From positions 1 through 44,882 of IMG/VR virus record IMGVR_UViG_3300027714_000036: a stretch of DNA of 44,882 nt; one strand, written 5' to 3'. Below the pieces are notes generated by a model, which was not told where the DNA came from, did no database searches, and saw only the letters and a list, made by a program, of their open reading frames with translations. Each line of letters starts with the position of its first letter. Position 1 is the first letter of the stretch. Below are positions 1 through 10,900 of this stretch, piece after piece. The stretch is from a virus. A program made the position numbers and the translations under genes.

Positions 1-2846
1 TCATAACCACTCATATTAATCATAGCGGTTTGTGCACCAGAACCAGCAGTATTTGTTGCTATAATGTTTAGAGTTGTACCTGTGTTACCACTATCACCAA
101 TGGTTAATCCATCGAATGTAGGTGAATCAGTTGAACGAACGTTTTGGTTCATATTGTAAACCTCAGTAAGTCCTTGTCCAGTATTTATGCGTTGTGTATA
201 TAAATCACCAAACACTTCAAAGTTTGAATCTGAATACCATCTATCTGATGATTCTTTCCAATAAAATGATTTTGTTGATGATGAACCTCTTAATACTTCA
301 ATACCTGCATTCTCCGATGGAGTACCAGTTGTAAAGTTTGAATTAAGAGTTATAATATTATCTGCCAATTGAATTATTTCAGTATTGACAGTTGTTTGTG
401 TACCAGTAACATTTAAGTTACCAGTTAAGTTTAATGTTGTTCCATCGAAAGTAAGATTACTCTCAACGTTTGCCCCAGTACCATCATAGGTAAGTAAACC
501 ATTGTTAGTAGTACCAGTTAATGCTAATGCTCCGGATGTACCTCCACTACCAGCAGTTCCATTTGTTCCTGATGTACCTCCACTACCAGCAGTTCCATTT
601 GTACCACCACTACCAGCAGTTCCGTTCGTTCCAGATGTTCCAGAAGTACCGCTTGTTCCAGAAGTACCGGTTGTTCCAGATGTTCCAGATGTTCCACTTG
701 TCCCAGATGTACCAGATGTACCCCCACTACCAGCAGTTCCATTTGTACCACCAGTTCCAGCAGTTCCTGCAGTTCCGTTCGTTCCTGAAGTTCCTCCAGT
801 TCCAGCAGTTCCATTTGTACCACCACTACCAGATGTACCTCCACTACCAGCAGTTCCATTTGTACCACCAGTTCCTGCAGTTCCGTTCGTTCCTGAAGTT
901 CCTCCAGTTCCAGCAGTTCCATTTGTACCACCACTACCAGCAGTTCCGTTAGTTCCAGATGTTCCAGATGTTCCACTTGTCCCAGATGTTCCTGATGTAC
1001 CATCAACACCGCTTGTTCCAGAAGTACCAGAAGTTCCAGAAGTTCCAGAAGTACCTGCCGTTCCACCAGAACCAGCCGTTGCGTTAGTTCCAGATGTTCC
1101 AGAAGTACCGCTTGTTCCAGAAGTACCGGTTGTTCCAGATGTTCCAGATGTTCCAGATGTTCCACTTGTCCCAGATGTACCAGTAGCTCCACCAGTTCCA
1201 GTAGCTCCATCCAATCCGGATGTACCAGATGTACCAGATGTACCTGAAGTTCCCGATGTACCAGAAGTACCAGAAGTACCTCCACTACCACCAGTTCCAG
1301 CAGTTCCGTTTGTTCCACTTGTCCCAGATGTTCCACTTGTCCCAGATGTTCCACCAGTACCATCTTCACCAGAAGTACCAGAAGTACCAGAAGTACCAGA
1401 AGTACCAGAAGTACCAGAAGTACCACCACTACCACCAGTTCCAGCAGTTCCACCACTACCACTTGTACCAGACGAACCAAATCCAGATGAACCAGATGTT
1501 CCTCCACTACCAGCAGTTCCCTTTGTACCAGAAGAACCAGAAGTACCAGAAGTACCGCTTGTTCCAGAAGTACCAGAAGTACCCTCACTACCATCAGTAC
1601 CATCTTCACCAGAAGAACCAGATGTACCACTTGTACCACTACTTCCAGAAGTACCAGATGTACCACCAGAACCAGACGTTCCAGATGTACCAGAAGTTCC
1701 TGATGTGCCTCCAGAACCAGATGTACCACCAGAACCAGATGTTCCAGATGTACCAGAAGTACCAGAAGTACCAGAAGTACCACCGCTTCCATCAGTACCA
1801 TCTTCACCAGATGTTCCAGAAGAACCAGATGTACCAGATGTACCAGAAGAACCAGAAGTACCAGATGTTCCAGATGTTCCAGATGTTCCAGAAGAACCAG
1901 CCGTTCCAGCTGCCTCTAACCATTCGGTACCTGTATATCGATATATGTTAGTATCAGTATCGTTGTAATATATTTCACCAACTCTACCAGATGCAGGGTC
2001 TGATGAATATTTTGGTATTTGTATTGTATCTTTTATTCTAACCGAACCAGTAAACTCTTGAACAGCTGAAGAATCATCTCCAAATTTGTTTGAACCAGTT
2101 GCGTAAATTATTGATGATGAAATGTAAGTTGCCTTTAACTCAGTTGTTGTAATTATTCCCTCAACATTTAAGTTTTGGATTGTTGCAGTTCCTTCTACAT
2201 CTAAGTCTCCAGCTATATTAGCAGAACCAGACACACCCAAATACTTTTGAGTTACAATTCCTACATTGGTAACTAAACCTTCATTAGGAGAGATTATAGC
2301 TGTTGCGGAACCAGATTGTAATCTATTAATATCACCAACCGAATCAGCTGATATATTAAACAACCTACTACCATCACCTTCTACAAAAGATGCTGAAAGT
2401 GTGTTTGTTACTAATACTGAACCAGTTATATCAGTATCAACATTTATTGAAAGTTTATCATCAGTTATAGTTGCGTTAGAATCACCTTCAGCAATTCTAT
2501 TGATATCACCAACCAATGCTGATGTAGGTATATTGGTTATAGAATTTCCGTCACCTTCAAAAGACCCACTAAATGAGCCACTAAATTCAGTACCACTAAT
2601 AATTGTACCATCTATCGTACCTACAACGATACCATCTGCAGTAAGTGTGGATGTAACCACCTCACTTCCACTAAATACCGAACCAGTATATGAAACGGCA
2701 GAAATACCTTTCTCAACTGATAATTCGGTGTTAATAATAACCGAATCAGTTGAAATATTTAGTTGCTCAACTCCATTTACATCTAATGATAGTAAACTTT
2801 GACTGATTTGATTTAAACCATTTGGGTTTTTACCTGTGTATTTCAT
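1..2846 (-). CDS. Collagen-like tail fibre protein, partial (C-terminus beyond left edge)
   Basis: The minus-strand frame is open from an ATG at 2846-2844 to the window edge, giving 948 visible codons with no stop. I translated it directly. Residues 1-305 are fibre modules: two GDG..(I/L)xNI units, a GSNKFG...QEFTGSV module, and a turn ending GTEWLEAAG. Residues about 306-772 are Gly-X-Y triplets, mostly GTS, GSS and GTA. The visible C-terminal part has TGNLNVTGTQTTVNTE and ADNIITLNSN, followed by AGIEVLRG and FYWKESSDRW. These are typical of fibres in marine T4-like phages. The start lies 13 bases after the stop of the preceding gene, with only an A-rich leader. It probably forms a trimeric fibre shaft. 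The receptor-binding end is not in the window. Confidence 0.85.
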   Translation of the reverse strand, partial: MKYTGKNPNGLNQISQSLLSLDVNGVEQLNISTDSVIINTELSVEKGISAVSYTGSVFSGSEVVTSTLTADGIVVGTIDGTIISGTEFSGSFSGSFEGDGNSITNIPTSALVGDINRIAEGDSNATITDDKLSINVDTDITGSVLVTNTLSASFVEGDGSRLFNISADSVGDINRLQSGSATAIISPNEGLVTNVGIVTQKYLGVSGSANIAGDLDVEGTATIQNLNVEGIITTTELKATYISSSIIYATGSNKFGDDSSAVQEFTGSVRIKDTIQIPKYSSDPASGRVGEIYYNDTDTNIYRYTGTEWLEAAGTAGSSGTSGTSGTSGTSGSSGTSGTSGSSGTSGEDGTDGSGGTSGTSGTSGTSGTSGSGGTSGSGGTSGTSGTSGTSGSGGTSGTSGSSGTSGTSGSSGEDGTDGSEGTSGTSGTSGTSGTSGSSGTKGTAGSGGTSGSSGFGSSGTSGSGGTAGTGGSGGTSGTSGTSGTSGTSGTSGEDGTGGTSGTSGTSGTSGTNGTAGTGGSGGTSGTSGTSGTSGTSGTSGTSGLDGATGTGGATGTSGTSGTSGTSGTSGTTGTSGTSGTSGTSGTNATAGSGGTAGTSGTSGTSGTSGTSGVDGTSGTSGTSGTSGTSGTNGTAGSGGTNGTAGTGGTSGTNGTAGTGGTNGTAGSGGTSGSGGTNGTAGTGGTSGTNGTAGTAGTGGTNGTAGSGGTSGTSGTSGTSGTSGTTGTSGTSGTSGTSGTNGTAGSGGTNGTAGSGGTSGTNGTAGSGGTSGALALTGTTNNGLLTYDGTGANVESNLTFDGTTLNLTGNLNVTGTQTTVNTEIIQLADNIITLNSNFTTGTPSENAGIEVLRGSSSTKSFYWKESSDRWYSDSNFEVFGDLYTQRINTGQGLTEVYNMNQNVRSTDSPTFDGLTIGDSGNTGTTLNIIATNTAGSGAQTAMINMSGY
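532..1931 (-). repeat. Collagen-like Gly-X-Y array in the left-edge fibre
   Basis: About 460 residues of nearly uninterrupted Gly-X-Y triplets, where X and Y are mainly Thr, Ser, Ala, Asn and Asp. At DNA level this is a tandem array of degenerate 9-bp words such as ccagatgtt, ccagaagta and ccagcagtt on the plus strand. Triplets of this kind are expected to form a trimeric shaft. The DNA is prone to slippage, so length could vary between relatives or in assemblies. Confidence 0.85.
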
Positions 2847-2859
2847 TCACTTTTTTATT

Positions 2860-3192
2860 TTATGTAATTTCCAATACCGATACTACAACATCTACCGATG
2901 AATTTACCGAAGATGTTACAGTTATTGAATCATTTGCTTCTAATACTACTTTTTGGTCACCGCCTACTAAAATAGTTGATGAACCTTGTGGGAGTGTTGC
3001 CCCCTTTACTAAATATTTTGTTACCCCAGCCGAATTATCAGTTATTTCAACATCAATTTCTATATTTTGTGCTACGATATTAGCTACATTCACACCAATC
3101 ACAGTTGCAGATGTTGCCGCTGGACAGGAATAAACTGATAACCCACTGGTTCCAGCGGGTCCTTTTATACTATTTTTAAATGTATTTGCCAT
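2860..3192 (-). CDS. Small virion structural protein, 110 aa
   Basis: A 110-residue beta-rich protein starting MANTFKNSIKG. It has YLVKGATLP, an IIxGGDQKVVLE-like stretch (read here as ILVGGDQKVVLE) and a C-terminal VVVSVLEIT. I recognise this pattern from small structural proteins of marine T4-like phages, but the exact virion position is unknown to me. It has no signal peptide or membrane segment. It sits between two fibre genes, with 10 bases upstream and 13 bases downstream, so it is almost certainly co-transcribed with them. Its two halves resemble the N- and C-terminal ends of the 288-residue protein at 16716-17582. It may be a decoration or fibre-attachment protein. Confidence 0.75.
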   Translation of the reverse strand: MANTFKNSIKGPAGTSGLSVYSCPAATSATVIGVNVANIVAQNIEIDVEITDNSAGVTKYLVKGATLPQGSSTILVGGDQKVVLEANDSITVTSSVNSSVDVVVSVLEIT

Positions 3193-3202
3193 ATTTTATG
3201 TT

Positions 3203-3523
3203 TTATCCTAATGCTATTGCGAATGCTATTGCTGAATCTAATACACTTACCCCATCCACATTATATGAACCACCCTGTAAATCAATTGAACCAGAAACAT
3301 TTATTGAACCACTTGATACTAATACAAATTCAGTTGTATTATCTTTCTCATACCCAATTTGAAGGGAATCCTTTACACTTAGGTTAGTAAACTCCGCTGT
3401 ATCTACTGATATATCACCTTTAAAACTTCCAGTAAAGGAACCAGTAAAGGAACCACTCAAATCAGCGTATGCCGATGGTGCTTGGTTGATTGAACCCGAA
3501 AAACTTGGTGAATCTATTCTCAT
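3203..3523 (-). CDS. Small fibre-like protein, 106 aa
   Basis: The N-terminus MRIDSPSFSGSINQ is followed by three GSF(T/K)G turns and then FVLVSSGSINVSGSIDLQGG. These are the same beta-turn words (SGS, GSF, VSGS) as in the large fibres. No known enzyme motif is visible. It could be a short fibre tip or adaptor made from a piece of the neighbouring fibre modules. A TATAAATATAAAG element (plus-strand reading) lies 26 bases upstream of its start. The function is inferred only from composition and neighbours. Confidence 0.7.
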   Translation of the reverse strand: MRIDSPSFSGSINQAPSAYADLSGSFTGSFTGSFKGDISVDTAEFTNLSVKDSLQIGYEKDNTTEFVLVSSGSINVSGSIDLQGGSYNVDGVSVLDSAIAFAIALG

Positions 3524-3549
3524 ATCACTTTAAATCTATTCTATTTAGA

Positions 3550-3562
3550 TATAAATATAAAG
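3550..3562 (-). promoter_or_regulatory. AT-rich intergenic motif, candidate promoter element
   Basis: Plus-strand TATAAATATAAAG in the 56-bp gap upstream of the 106-aa gene. Read on the coding strand it is CTTTATATTTATA. The same 13 bases occur upstream of the gp13-like gene at 36376-36388. The sense strand of this gap also contains GATAAATA and CTAAATA, which resemble T4-like late promoter boxes. Whether it is used is unknown. Confidence 0.3.
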
Positions 3563-3579
3563 TATTTATCTTTTACCTT

Positions 3580-4041
3580 CTAAGGTCGAGCTGGCCAGCT
3601 CAAAGAAAATGGATTTGATTGAGATGTTATATCTCTTAGGGATTGTCTGTAAGTTTGCCACTCAGTTAGAGTAGAACCTGTTATTGGTGAATCTTGGAAT
3701 TGAGTCCAATCCGATTGTGTAAGTAAAGTATCTCTAAGTTCTCTAATTTCTAACCACTTTTCTTCAACTTTTGTTGAAATTTCTTCATCTGAAGCGTTTG
3801 TTTCGTTCCAAACTTGGATATATACCGAACCAGATAGTATCGGAGTATCCTCTTCGTAGTTTTTTGTATAATCACTACCACAATTAATTGAAGTGACTGG
3901 ATATACGTTAAAATCTTCCAAAGAATCATTAGTAAGTGATGTAGGAAAGCTTATATTACTATTTTCAGCTTTTAAATCACTAATTGTATATGGATATATT
4001 ATATTTTCGTTGTCTATCTTTAAATACATAATTATTTCCAA
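3580..4041 (-). CDS. Tail fibre assembly chaperone-like protein
   Basis: 153 residues. The C-terminal half has a conserved-looking pattern: KWLEIRELRDTLLTQSDW, then a short turn, EWQTYRQSLRDIT, and a final P...WPARP. This Arg-Asp-Leu-Leu / Trp-x-x-Tyr-Arg / Trp-Pro signature is typical of phage tail-fibre assembly chaperones of the Phage_tail_APC type, which usually sit next to the fibre they fold. Here it is embedded among fibre genes. The start used (4041) overlaps the upstream stop by 10 bases. An alternative ATG at 4029, giving MYLKIDNEN, begins two bases after that stop and may be the true start. Family assignment is by motif only. Confidence 0.7.
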   Translation of the reverse strand: MEIIMYLKIDNENIIYPYTISDLKAENSNISFPTSLTNDSLEDFNVYPVTSINCGSDYTKNYEEDTPILSGSVYIQVWNETNASDEEISTKVEEKWLEIRELRDTLLTQSDWTQFQDSPITGSTLTEWQTYRQSLRDITSQSNPFSLSWPARP

Positions 4042-4907
4042 TTTATAGGTATTGAACTAAAATTTGTTGCCCCAGTACAATTGTTAAATGCGTTTACACC
4101 TAAAGGTTCGGGGTTTCTACTCCATAATGCTTCAACAGTTCCCCAATTTGAGGAACCATTATTAGTCGATGACATATTAAATACATTTAAAAAGATACTA
4201 ACATTTTGATTATACTGAAATGTTGGTATGTTTGTTAATGCTCTATTGTTTCTGAATGTTGATGAAAAGTTAATTACAATTGTATTATATCTAAACAACT
4301 CATTTGGTACAGTCACTAAAGATGTACATGCATTGAATGTAGATGCGAATGAAGATACACCCGTATTATTATCAAATAAATTGTTAGGAACTGATGTTAT
4401 CTTTGTAAATGAAAAAGTATCCACAAATTCGTATGCAGATGTTGAAAAAGCAAATAAACCAGATGGTATCGATGTTATACTTGTACCTCTAAATGTATTG
4501 TTCCATTGAGTTACCCTACTTAATCCATTCGTTGCAGATGGTATTGATGTTATGTTTACACATCCGTAGAAATTTAAACTACGAAGTCCAACATTACCCC
4601 AGTCTAATATTGCACTATACAATAATTTATAGGTATCGTTATCTACTCTAAATCCAGGTAATGAACCGATGATTGAAACTGTATAAGTTCCACCAGATGT
4701 ATATGTATGAAAACGATTTGCATCATTTACATTTGTTACAGTACTTTCAGAACTATCACCCCAATCTACTATAATGTTAGGTTGAGTACCAGCTACTGAG
4801 AATAATGGTAACCCATAGGTTTGACCAGAGGATAATGTTAATTGAAATTTAAATGGTTCCACTTCTCCTCCTCCTGATGATGCGATTAATCTCCTTGCTA
4901 TACTCAT
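4032..4907 (-). CDS. BspA/PKD-like surface protein, candidate adhesin
   Basis: 291 residues. Residues about 15-80 look like a PKD-type beta domain: IIVDWGDSSES, then FHTYTSGGTYTVSIIG, with the characteristic DWGD and YTVSI strands. The rest is a run of BspA-type (DUF285-like) leucine-rich units, in which phrases such as ITSIPSGLF, ITSVPNNLF, LVTVPNELF and LTNIPTF alternate with FxxTF turns. Such proteins mediate binding to surfaces in bacteria and are also found in phage distal fibre genes. The protein lies directly after the 3921-residue fibre and before the chaperone-like gene, which fits a receptor-binding or fibre-tip role. That role is inference. An out-of-frame ATG lies 8 bases upstream of the start used. 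Confidence 0.75.
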   Translation of the reverse strand: MSIARRLIASSGGGEVEPFKFQLTLSSGQTYGLPLFSVAGTQPNIIVDWGDSSESTVTNVNDANRFHTYTSGGTYTVSIIGSLPGFRVDNDTYKLLYSAILDWGNVGLRSLNFYGCVNITSIPSATNGLSRVTQWNNTFRGTSITSIPSGLFAFSTSAYEFVDTFSFTKITSVPNNLFDNNTGVSSFASTFNACTSLVTVPNELFRYNTIVINFSSTFRNNRALTNIPTFQYNQNVSIFLNVFNMSSTNNGSSNWGTVEALWSRNPEPLGVNAFNNCTGATNFSSIPINWK

Positions 4908-4927
4908 AATTCATAACTATTACCTTT

Positions 4928-7900
4928 TTAACTTAAATTTACTGCCGTTAGGAATCCGTAATAACTTACCCCTCCATCATAAGTATAGAATACCAAGATA
5001 TCCGTTCCACTAGCAGTTAATGCTGGTGCTATTCCACCTGCCCATAATGTACCAGTTGGCCACGTTATCGCCTGTGAACCACCATTGTTTAATACCAATG
5101 TAAATCCAAATGCTTTCGGAGCCGTTGGTGAGTTTGCGAATGCTATTGTAGAAGTTGCGTTTACAGTATATTCAAAATTATTTGCTGATGTTAAATCAAT
5201 TGATGTACTACCACCTGTTCCCAATGTTGAATAAAGTTCAACAAAGTTTTTCGTATGTATTGATGTAGAACCACTAACTTCACCACTTGCTATTAAATCA
5301 CCACCAGCGATTAAATCCACAGTTGTGTTAACACTACCAGTTACACTTAGTAAAGTTCCATTATATACTAAATCAGTATTAACGTAATTAGATTCTAAAT
5401 CATTATCCCAACGAACTACACCATCATTAGCTGTACCAAATTGGGTTATACTCTCACCAGAAGTTCCAGAAGAACCAGCTCCAGAAGTACCACTACTTCC
5501 ACTTTCTCCAGAAGTACCAGACGAACCACTACTACCAGCTGAACCGAAGTTTGTACCATCCAATCCGGATATTCCAGATGTTCCATTTGAACCAAGTACT
5601 CCATCTACACCAGACGTTCCAGATGAACCAGCTCCAGATGTTCCAGCAGTACCAGATGTTCCGAAGTTTGTACCATCCAATCCAGATGTTCCAGAGATAC
5701 CAGATGTACCAAATGAACCTGATAATCCAGAAGTTCCAGATGAACCAGCTCCAGAAGTTCCAGATGAACCAGATGAACCAAATAAAGTACCATCTTGCCC
5801 AGATGTTCCAGAGATACCAGATGTACCCGATGAACCTAATCCAGACGTTCCAGAAGAACCACTTTCACCAGAAGTACCAGAAGAACCACTACTCCCAAAT
5901 AAAGTACCATCTTGCCCAGATGTTCCACTAACACCAGAAGTACCACTACTTCCTAACCCAGATGTTCCAGAAGAACCGCTTTCACCAGAAGTACCAGAAG
6001 AACCACTACTTCCAAATAAAGTTCCATCTTGCCCAGAAGAACCAGATGTACCATTAGTTCCTAATCCCGATGTTCCAGAAGAACCAGTTATTCCACTCGT
6101 ACCAGAAGAACCAGAAGAACCGAATAAAGTTCCATCTTGTCCAGAAGAACCAGATGTACCATTAGTTCCTAATCCTGATGTTCCAGATGAACCAGTTATT
6201 CCACTCGTTCCAGATGTACCACTACTTCCAAATAAAGTTCCATCTTGCCCAGATGTTCCAGAGATACCCGAAGTACCACTACTACCCAATCCAGATGTTC
6301 CAGATGAACCACTCTCACCGCTCGTTCCAGCCGTTCCAGATGAACCAAATAAAGTACCATCTTGTCCAGATGAACCAGAAGTTCCAGATGTACCATCTGA
6401 ACCTAAACCAGAAGTACCAGACGAACCACTCTCCCCACTTGTCCCAGACGAACCAGATGAACCAAAGAAAGTACCATCCTGTCCAGATGAACCAGAGATA
6501 CCAGATGTACCATTACTCCCTAATCCAGATGTACCACTACTTCCGCTTGAACCAGAAGTTCCAGATGAACCAGATGAACCAAATAAAGTACCATCTTGTC
6601 CAGATGTTCCACTAATACCAGATGTTCCATTACTTCCTAATCCAGATGTCCCAGATGAACCACTCTCCCCACTTGTCCCAGATGAACCAGATGAGCCAAA
6701 GAAAGTACCATCCTGCCCAGATGTTCCAGAGATACCCGAAGTACCACTACTACCCAATCCAGATGTTCCAGATGAACCAGATATTCCAGCAGTTCCAGAA
6801 GAACCACTACTTCCAAAGAAAGTACCATCTTGCCCAGATGTTCCAGTTTGACCAGATGTACCTGCTGAACCACTTTCTCCAGAAGTTCCAGAAGAACCAC
6901 TACTTCCACTCGTTCCAGATGTACCAGAAGAACCGAATAAAGTTCCATCTTGTCCAGATGAACCAGATGTACCTGCTGAACCACTTTCTCCAGAAGTTCC
7001 AGAAGAACCACTACTTCCACTCGTTCCAGATGTACCACTACTTCCAAATAAAGTACCATCTTGCCCAGACGAACCTGATGTACCAGTTGTACCAGAAGAA
7101 CCAGAAGTACCACTACTACCAGAAGAACCAGATGTACCAGATGAACCAGATGAACCAAAGAAAGTTCCATCTTGCCCAGATGAACCTGATGTACCAGTTG
7201 TACCAGAAGAACCAGAAGTACCAGAAGAACCACTACTCCCACTCGTTCCAGCCGTTCCAGATGAGCCAAATAATGTACCATCTTGTCCAGAAGAACCAGA
7301 TGTTCCAGAAGAACCAGAAGAACCAGAAGTACCACTACTACCACTACTACCAGATGTACCACTACTACCAAATAATGTACCATCTTGTCCAGAAGAACCA
7401 GATGTTCCAGAAGTTCCAGAAGAACCACTACTACCACTTGTCCCAGATGAACCAGACGAACCTGATGTGCCACTCGTTCCAGAAGAACCACTTATACCAC
7501 TTGTTCCAGATGTACCATCAGTACCAGTTGAACCAGAAGTTCCAGACGAACCAGATGAACCTGATGTACCAGATGTACCAGATGTACCAGTTGAACCACT
7601 ACTACCACTACTACCAGATGTACCAGATGTACCAGAAGAACCACTACTCCCACTCGTTCCAGATGTTCCATTTGAACCTGAAGTTCCAGAAGTACCCGAT
7701 GAACCAGATGAACCAGATGAACCAGATGTACCACTACTACCAGATGTACCAGATGTACCAGATGTTCCGTTTGAACCAGAAGTACCAGATGTACCAGAAG
7801 AACCACTACTACCACTCGTTCCAGAAGTACCGCTTGTTCCAGAAGAACCAGACGTACCACTCGTTCCAGATGAACCAGCTTCACCAGAAGTTCCACTTGT

Positions 7901-10900
7901 CCCAGAAGTTCCAGAAGTTCCAGAAGTTCCAGAAGAACCGCTTACACCAGATGTACCGCTTGTTCCAGATGTACCCGATGAACCAGCTTCTCCACTTGTC
8001 CCAGATGTCCCAGACGTTCCAGATGTCCCAGAAGTTCCAGAAGAACCACTCTCCCCACTCGTTCCACTTGAACCAGAAGAACCAGAAGTTCCATTACTAC
8101 CACTCAATCCACTACTTCCAGATGTTCCACTACTTCCAGAAGAACCACTGCTTCCACTACTACCACTACTACCAGATGAACCAGATGTTCCACTACTTCC
8201 AGATGTTCCACTACTTCCAGAAGAACCACTACTTCCACTACTACCAGAAGTTCCAGATGTACCAGAAGTACCACTACTTCCAGATGAACCAGATGAACCA
8301 CTACTTCCAGATGTTCCACTACTTCCACTCGTTCCAGACGAACCAGATGAACCTGATGTACCACTCGTTCCAGAAGAACCAGATGTTCCACTACTTCCAC
8401 TACTACCACTTGTACCAGATGTACCACTACTTCCACTCGTTCCTGCTGAACCTGCTGAACCAGAAGTTCCAGATGTTCCAGAAGAACCAGATGTTCCAGA
8501 AGAACCAGATGTTCCAGAAGTTCCAGACGAACCACTACTCCCACTCGTTCCAGAAGTACCAGATGAACCAGATGTACCAGAAGTACCATTTTTATTTACA
8601 ATACTAATCGTTCCAATCATCCCAGAATGATTAACACATTGATAAACTATACTATTAGGAGCATCTTCGGGAACTCTATATTTTATTAATACATCGGTAC
8701 CATACTTTCCACTAACAGTATCATTATTATCAATACCAGGTACTGATGTTGAATCACCATCTGCTAATCGTATAGCGAATGGGTGAGATATACTTACGCC
8801 ACTTACATCGAAGTAATAAAGTTCTCCCTTTACTAATGTTAATGTTGGGAAATTTCCAACATATCCAGCAAAAGAATAATTAAAGCCATTGTTGGTTACT
8901 GTGTATAATCTACCACCTTCTCTACCGGTTGAACCCGATGTTCCAGAAGAACCAGAAGAACCAGAAGAACCTGATGTTCCAGATGAACCGGATGAACCAG
9001 ATGTACCACTACTACCAGATGAACCAGATGTTCCACTACTACCAGATGAACCAGATGTACCACCACTTCCGCTTGAGCCTGAAGAACCAGAAGAACCAGA
9101 TGTTCCATGCGAACCAGTTGTACCAGATGAACCACTACTTCCACTACTTCCACTACTACCGCTTGAGCCTGATGAACCAGATGTTCCAGAAGTACCAGAT
9201 GTTCCAGAAGTACCAGATGTTCCAGATGAACCAGAAGTACCAGTTGTACCACTCGTTCCAGAACTACCACTACTTCCGCTTGAACCAGACGAACCAGAAG
9301 AACCAGAAGTACCACTCGTACCACTTGTCCCAGAAGTTCCAGAAGTTCCAGAAGTACCAGAAGTACCAGATGAACCAGATGTACCATCTGAACCAGATGT
9401 TCCAGATGAACCAGAAGTACCCGATGAACCAGATGTACCACTACTACCAGATGTACCACTACTACCAGAAGTACCATCGGCGCCTTGCGCTGCTTCTATA
9501 TCTCTTTTTTCTAATCTACCAGTTGTTTCGTTATATGTTACTACGAAATCAGATGAACCACTTTCTAAGTTTTGTATAAACGTACTACCTGTGATTATTA
9601 AACTACCACTTATATCTAAACTACCAGTTAGTTCAGCATATCCCTCAAATGGGAATCCAGCTCCACTACCACCAGCGTTTAAAGCAAATTCTGCAATTGA
9701 GGAAAAAGATGATGAGTAAACATACATCGATGCCGTTTGTGCCGAAGTTAAATCTCCACCCCCACCAGCTTCTCCAGCATTTAATGCGTAAGAAGCAGTT
9801 AATGCGTAATGTGAGTATGATGCGGTTGCAACACTCATAGAAGCAGTTATATCACTACTAATATCACCAGATGAATCAGATGAAGCTGCGTTTAATGCAT
9901 ATGATGCGGTAAGAGCGAACGATGAACTCAACACCGTCATAGATGCGGTTTGTTCGTTTAATACAAAGTTTTCTAAATTATTAAGTAAAGCAATAGATGC
10001 TGAATCTAATCCAGCAACATTTGTTGCAGTATCCGCAATAAGTGCTGAACTTGCTCTAGATGCCGATGGTACAATTCCAATTACATTATCTCCACTAACT
10101 GCTCCACTTATTTTAGAACCTCCACTACCAACAACAACGTGTCCACTTGTCAATCCACTAAAGGTTACTTTAATAGAGTTACTATTAAGAGGTTCAATAG
10201 CTTGTGGAATAATCATTCCATTTGAACCAGTTTCGTAAACCTGTACTATTGGATATTCAACATCAAAGTTGTGTACAATAGTTACCTCAGTTACGTTTGT
10301 AAATGGTTCAGCAATTGTTGGTGTTGATTCAGGTACAGGTACATATTTAGAACGAGCATCATCATAAATAAGAATATCCCTATCTACTGCATCGCCTTCA
10401 CCATAGTACCCACCATAAAGTGAACCAGTAATTTGCCCACCATTAATAATTGGTGAGTATATATTTTTTTCTACACTCAATCCTCCACTAATGGATGCTG
10501 ATGTGTTTATTTGTAATCCTAAGTTTGGTGAAATTTCTGCAGTTGCACTACCACTTTCTAATAAGGAAGTTTCAAATGCTAAGTTAGCGATGTTAATATT
10601 ACTTAACCCACTACCATCACCAACGAATGTTGAACCACTTGCAGCAATAACATCACTACCAGTTATGAATAACCCACCACTTACACTAAGTGATTGAGAT
10701 ACACTAACTCCTACATTTATTTCTAACCCTCTATCAGGTGAAATAATTGCAACAGCTGAACCACTTTCAATTTTATCTAATTTTAAATCTTGTAATGATT
10801 CCGCTGGTATGTTAAATAATCCACTACCATCACCATCATATCGAGATGCGGTTATTGGAACATTCACAAATAACTTATCAGGGTCAATTATTGCTTCACC

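Noticed and set aside
502-1968. 488-codon plus-strand ORF of VPDVPEVP type
   Set aside because: It is the antisense of the Gly-X-Y array of the left-edge fibre. The repetitive codons simply leave the other frames without stops. The sense frame continues into recognisable fibre sequence on both sides.
3587-3602. Perfect 14-bp palindrome GAGCTGGCCAGCTC
   Set aside because: It lies in the last codons of the chaperone-like gene, has no loop and is not followed by a T-tract. I judged it a chance palindrome.
532-9480. Repetitive 9-bp words as a possible CRISPR or satellite array
   Set aside because: There is no constant repeat with unique spacers. The period follows the codons of Gly-X-Y triplets in an intact reading frame.
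7467-9719. Plus-strand ORFs of 387 and 276 codons rich in VPEEPDVP, and several others rich in Gln/Tyr or Leu/Val
   Set aside because: All are shadow frames over the collagen-like arrays of the 3921-aa gene, with composition dictated by the repeat.
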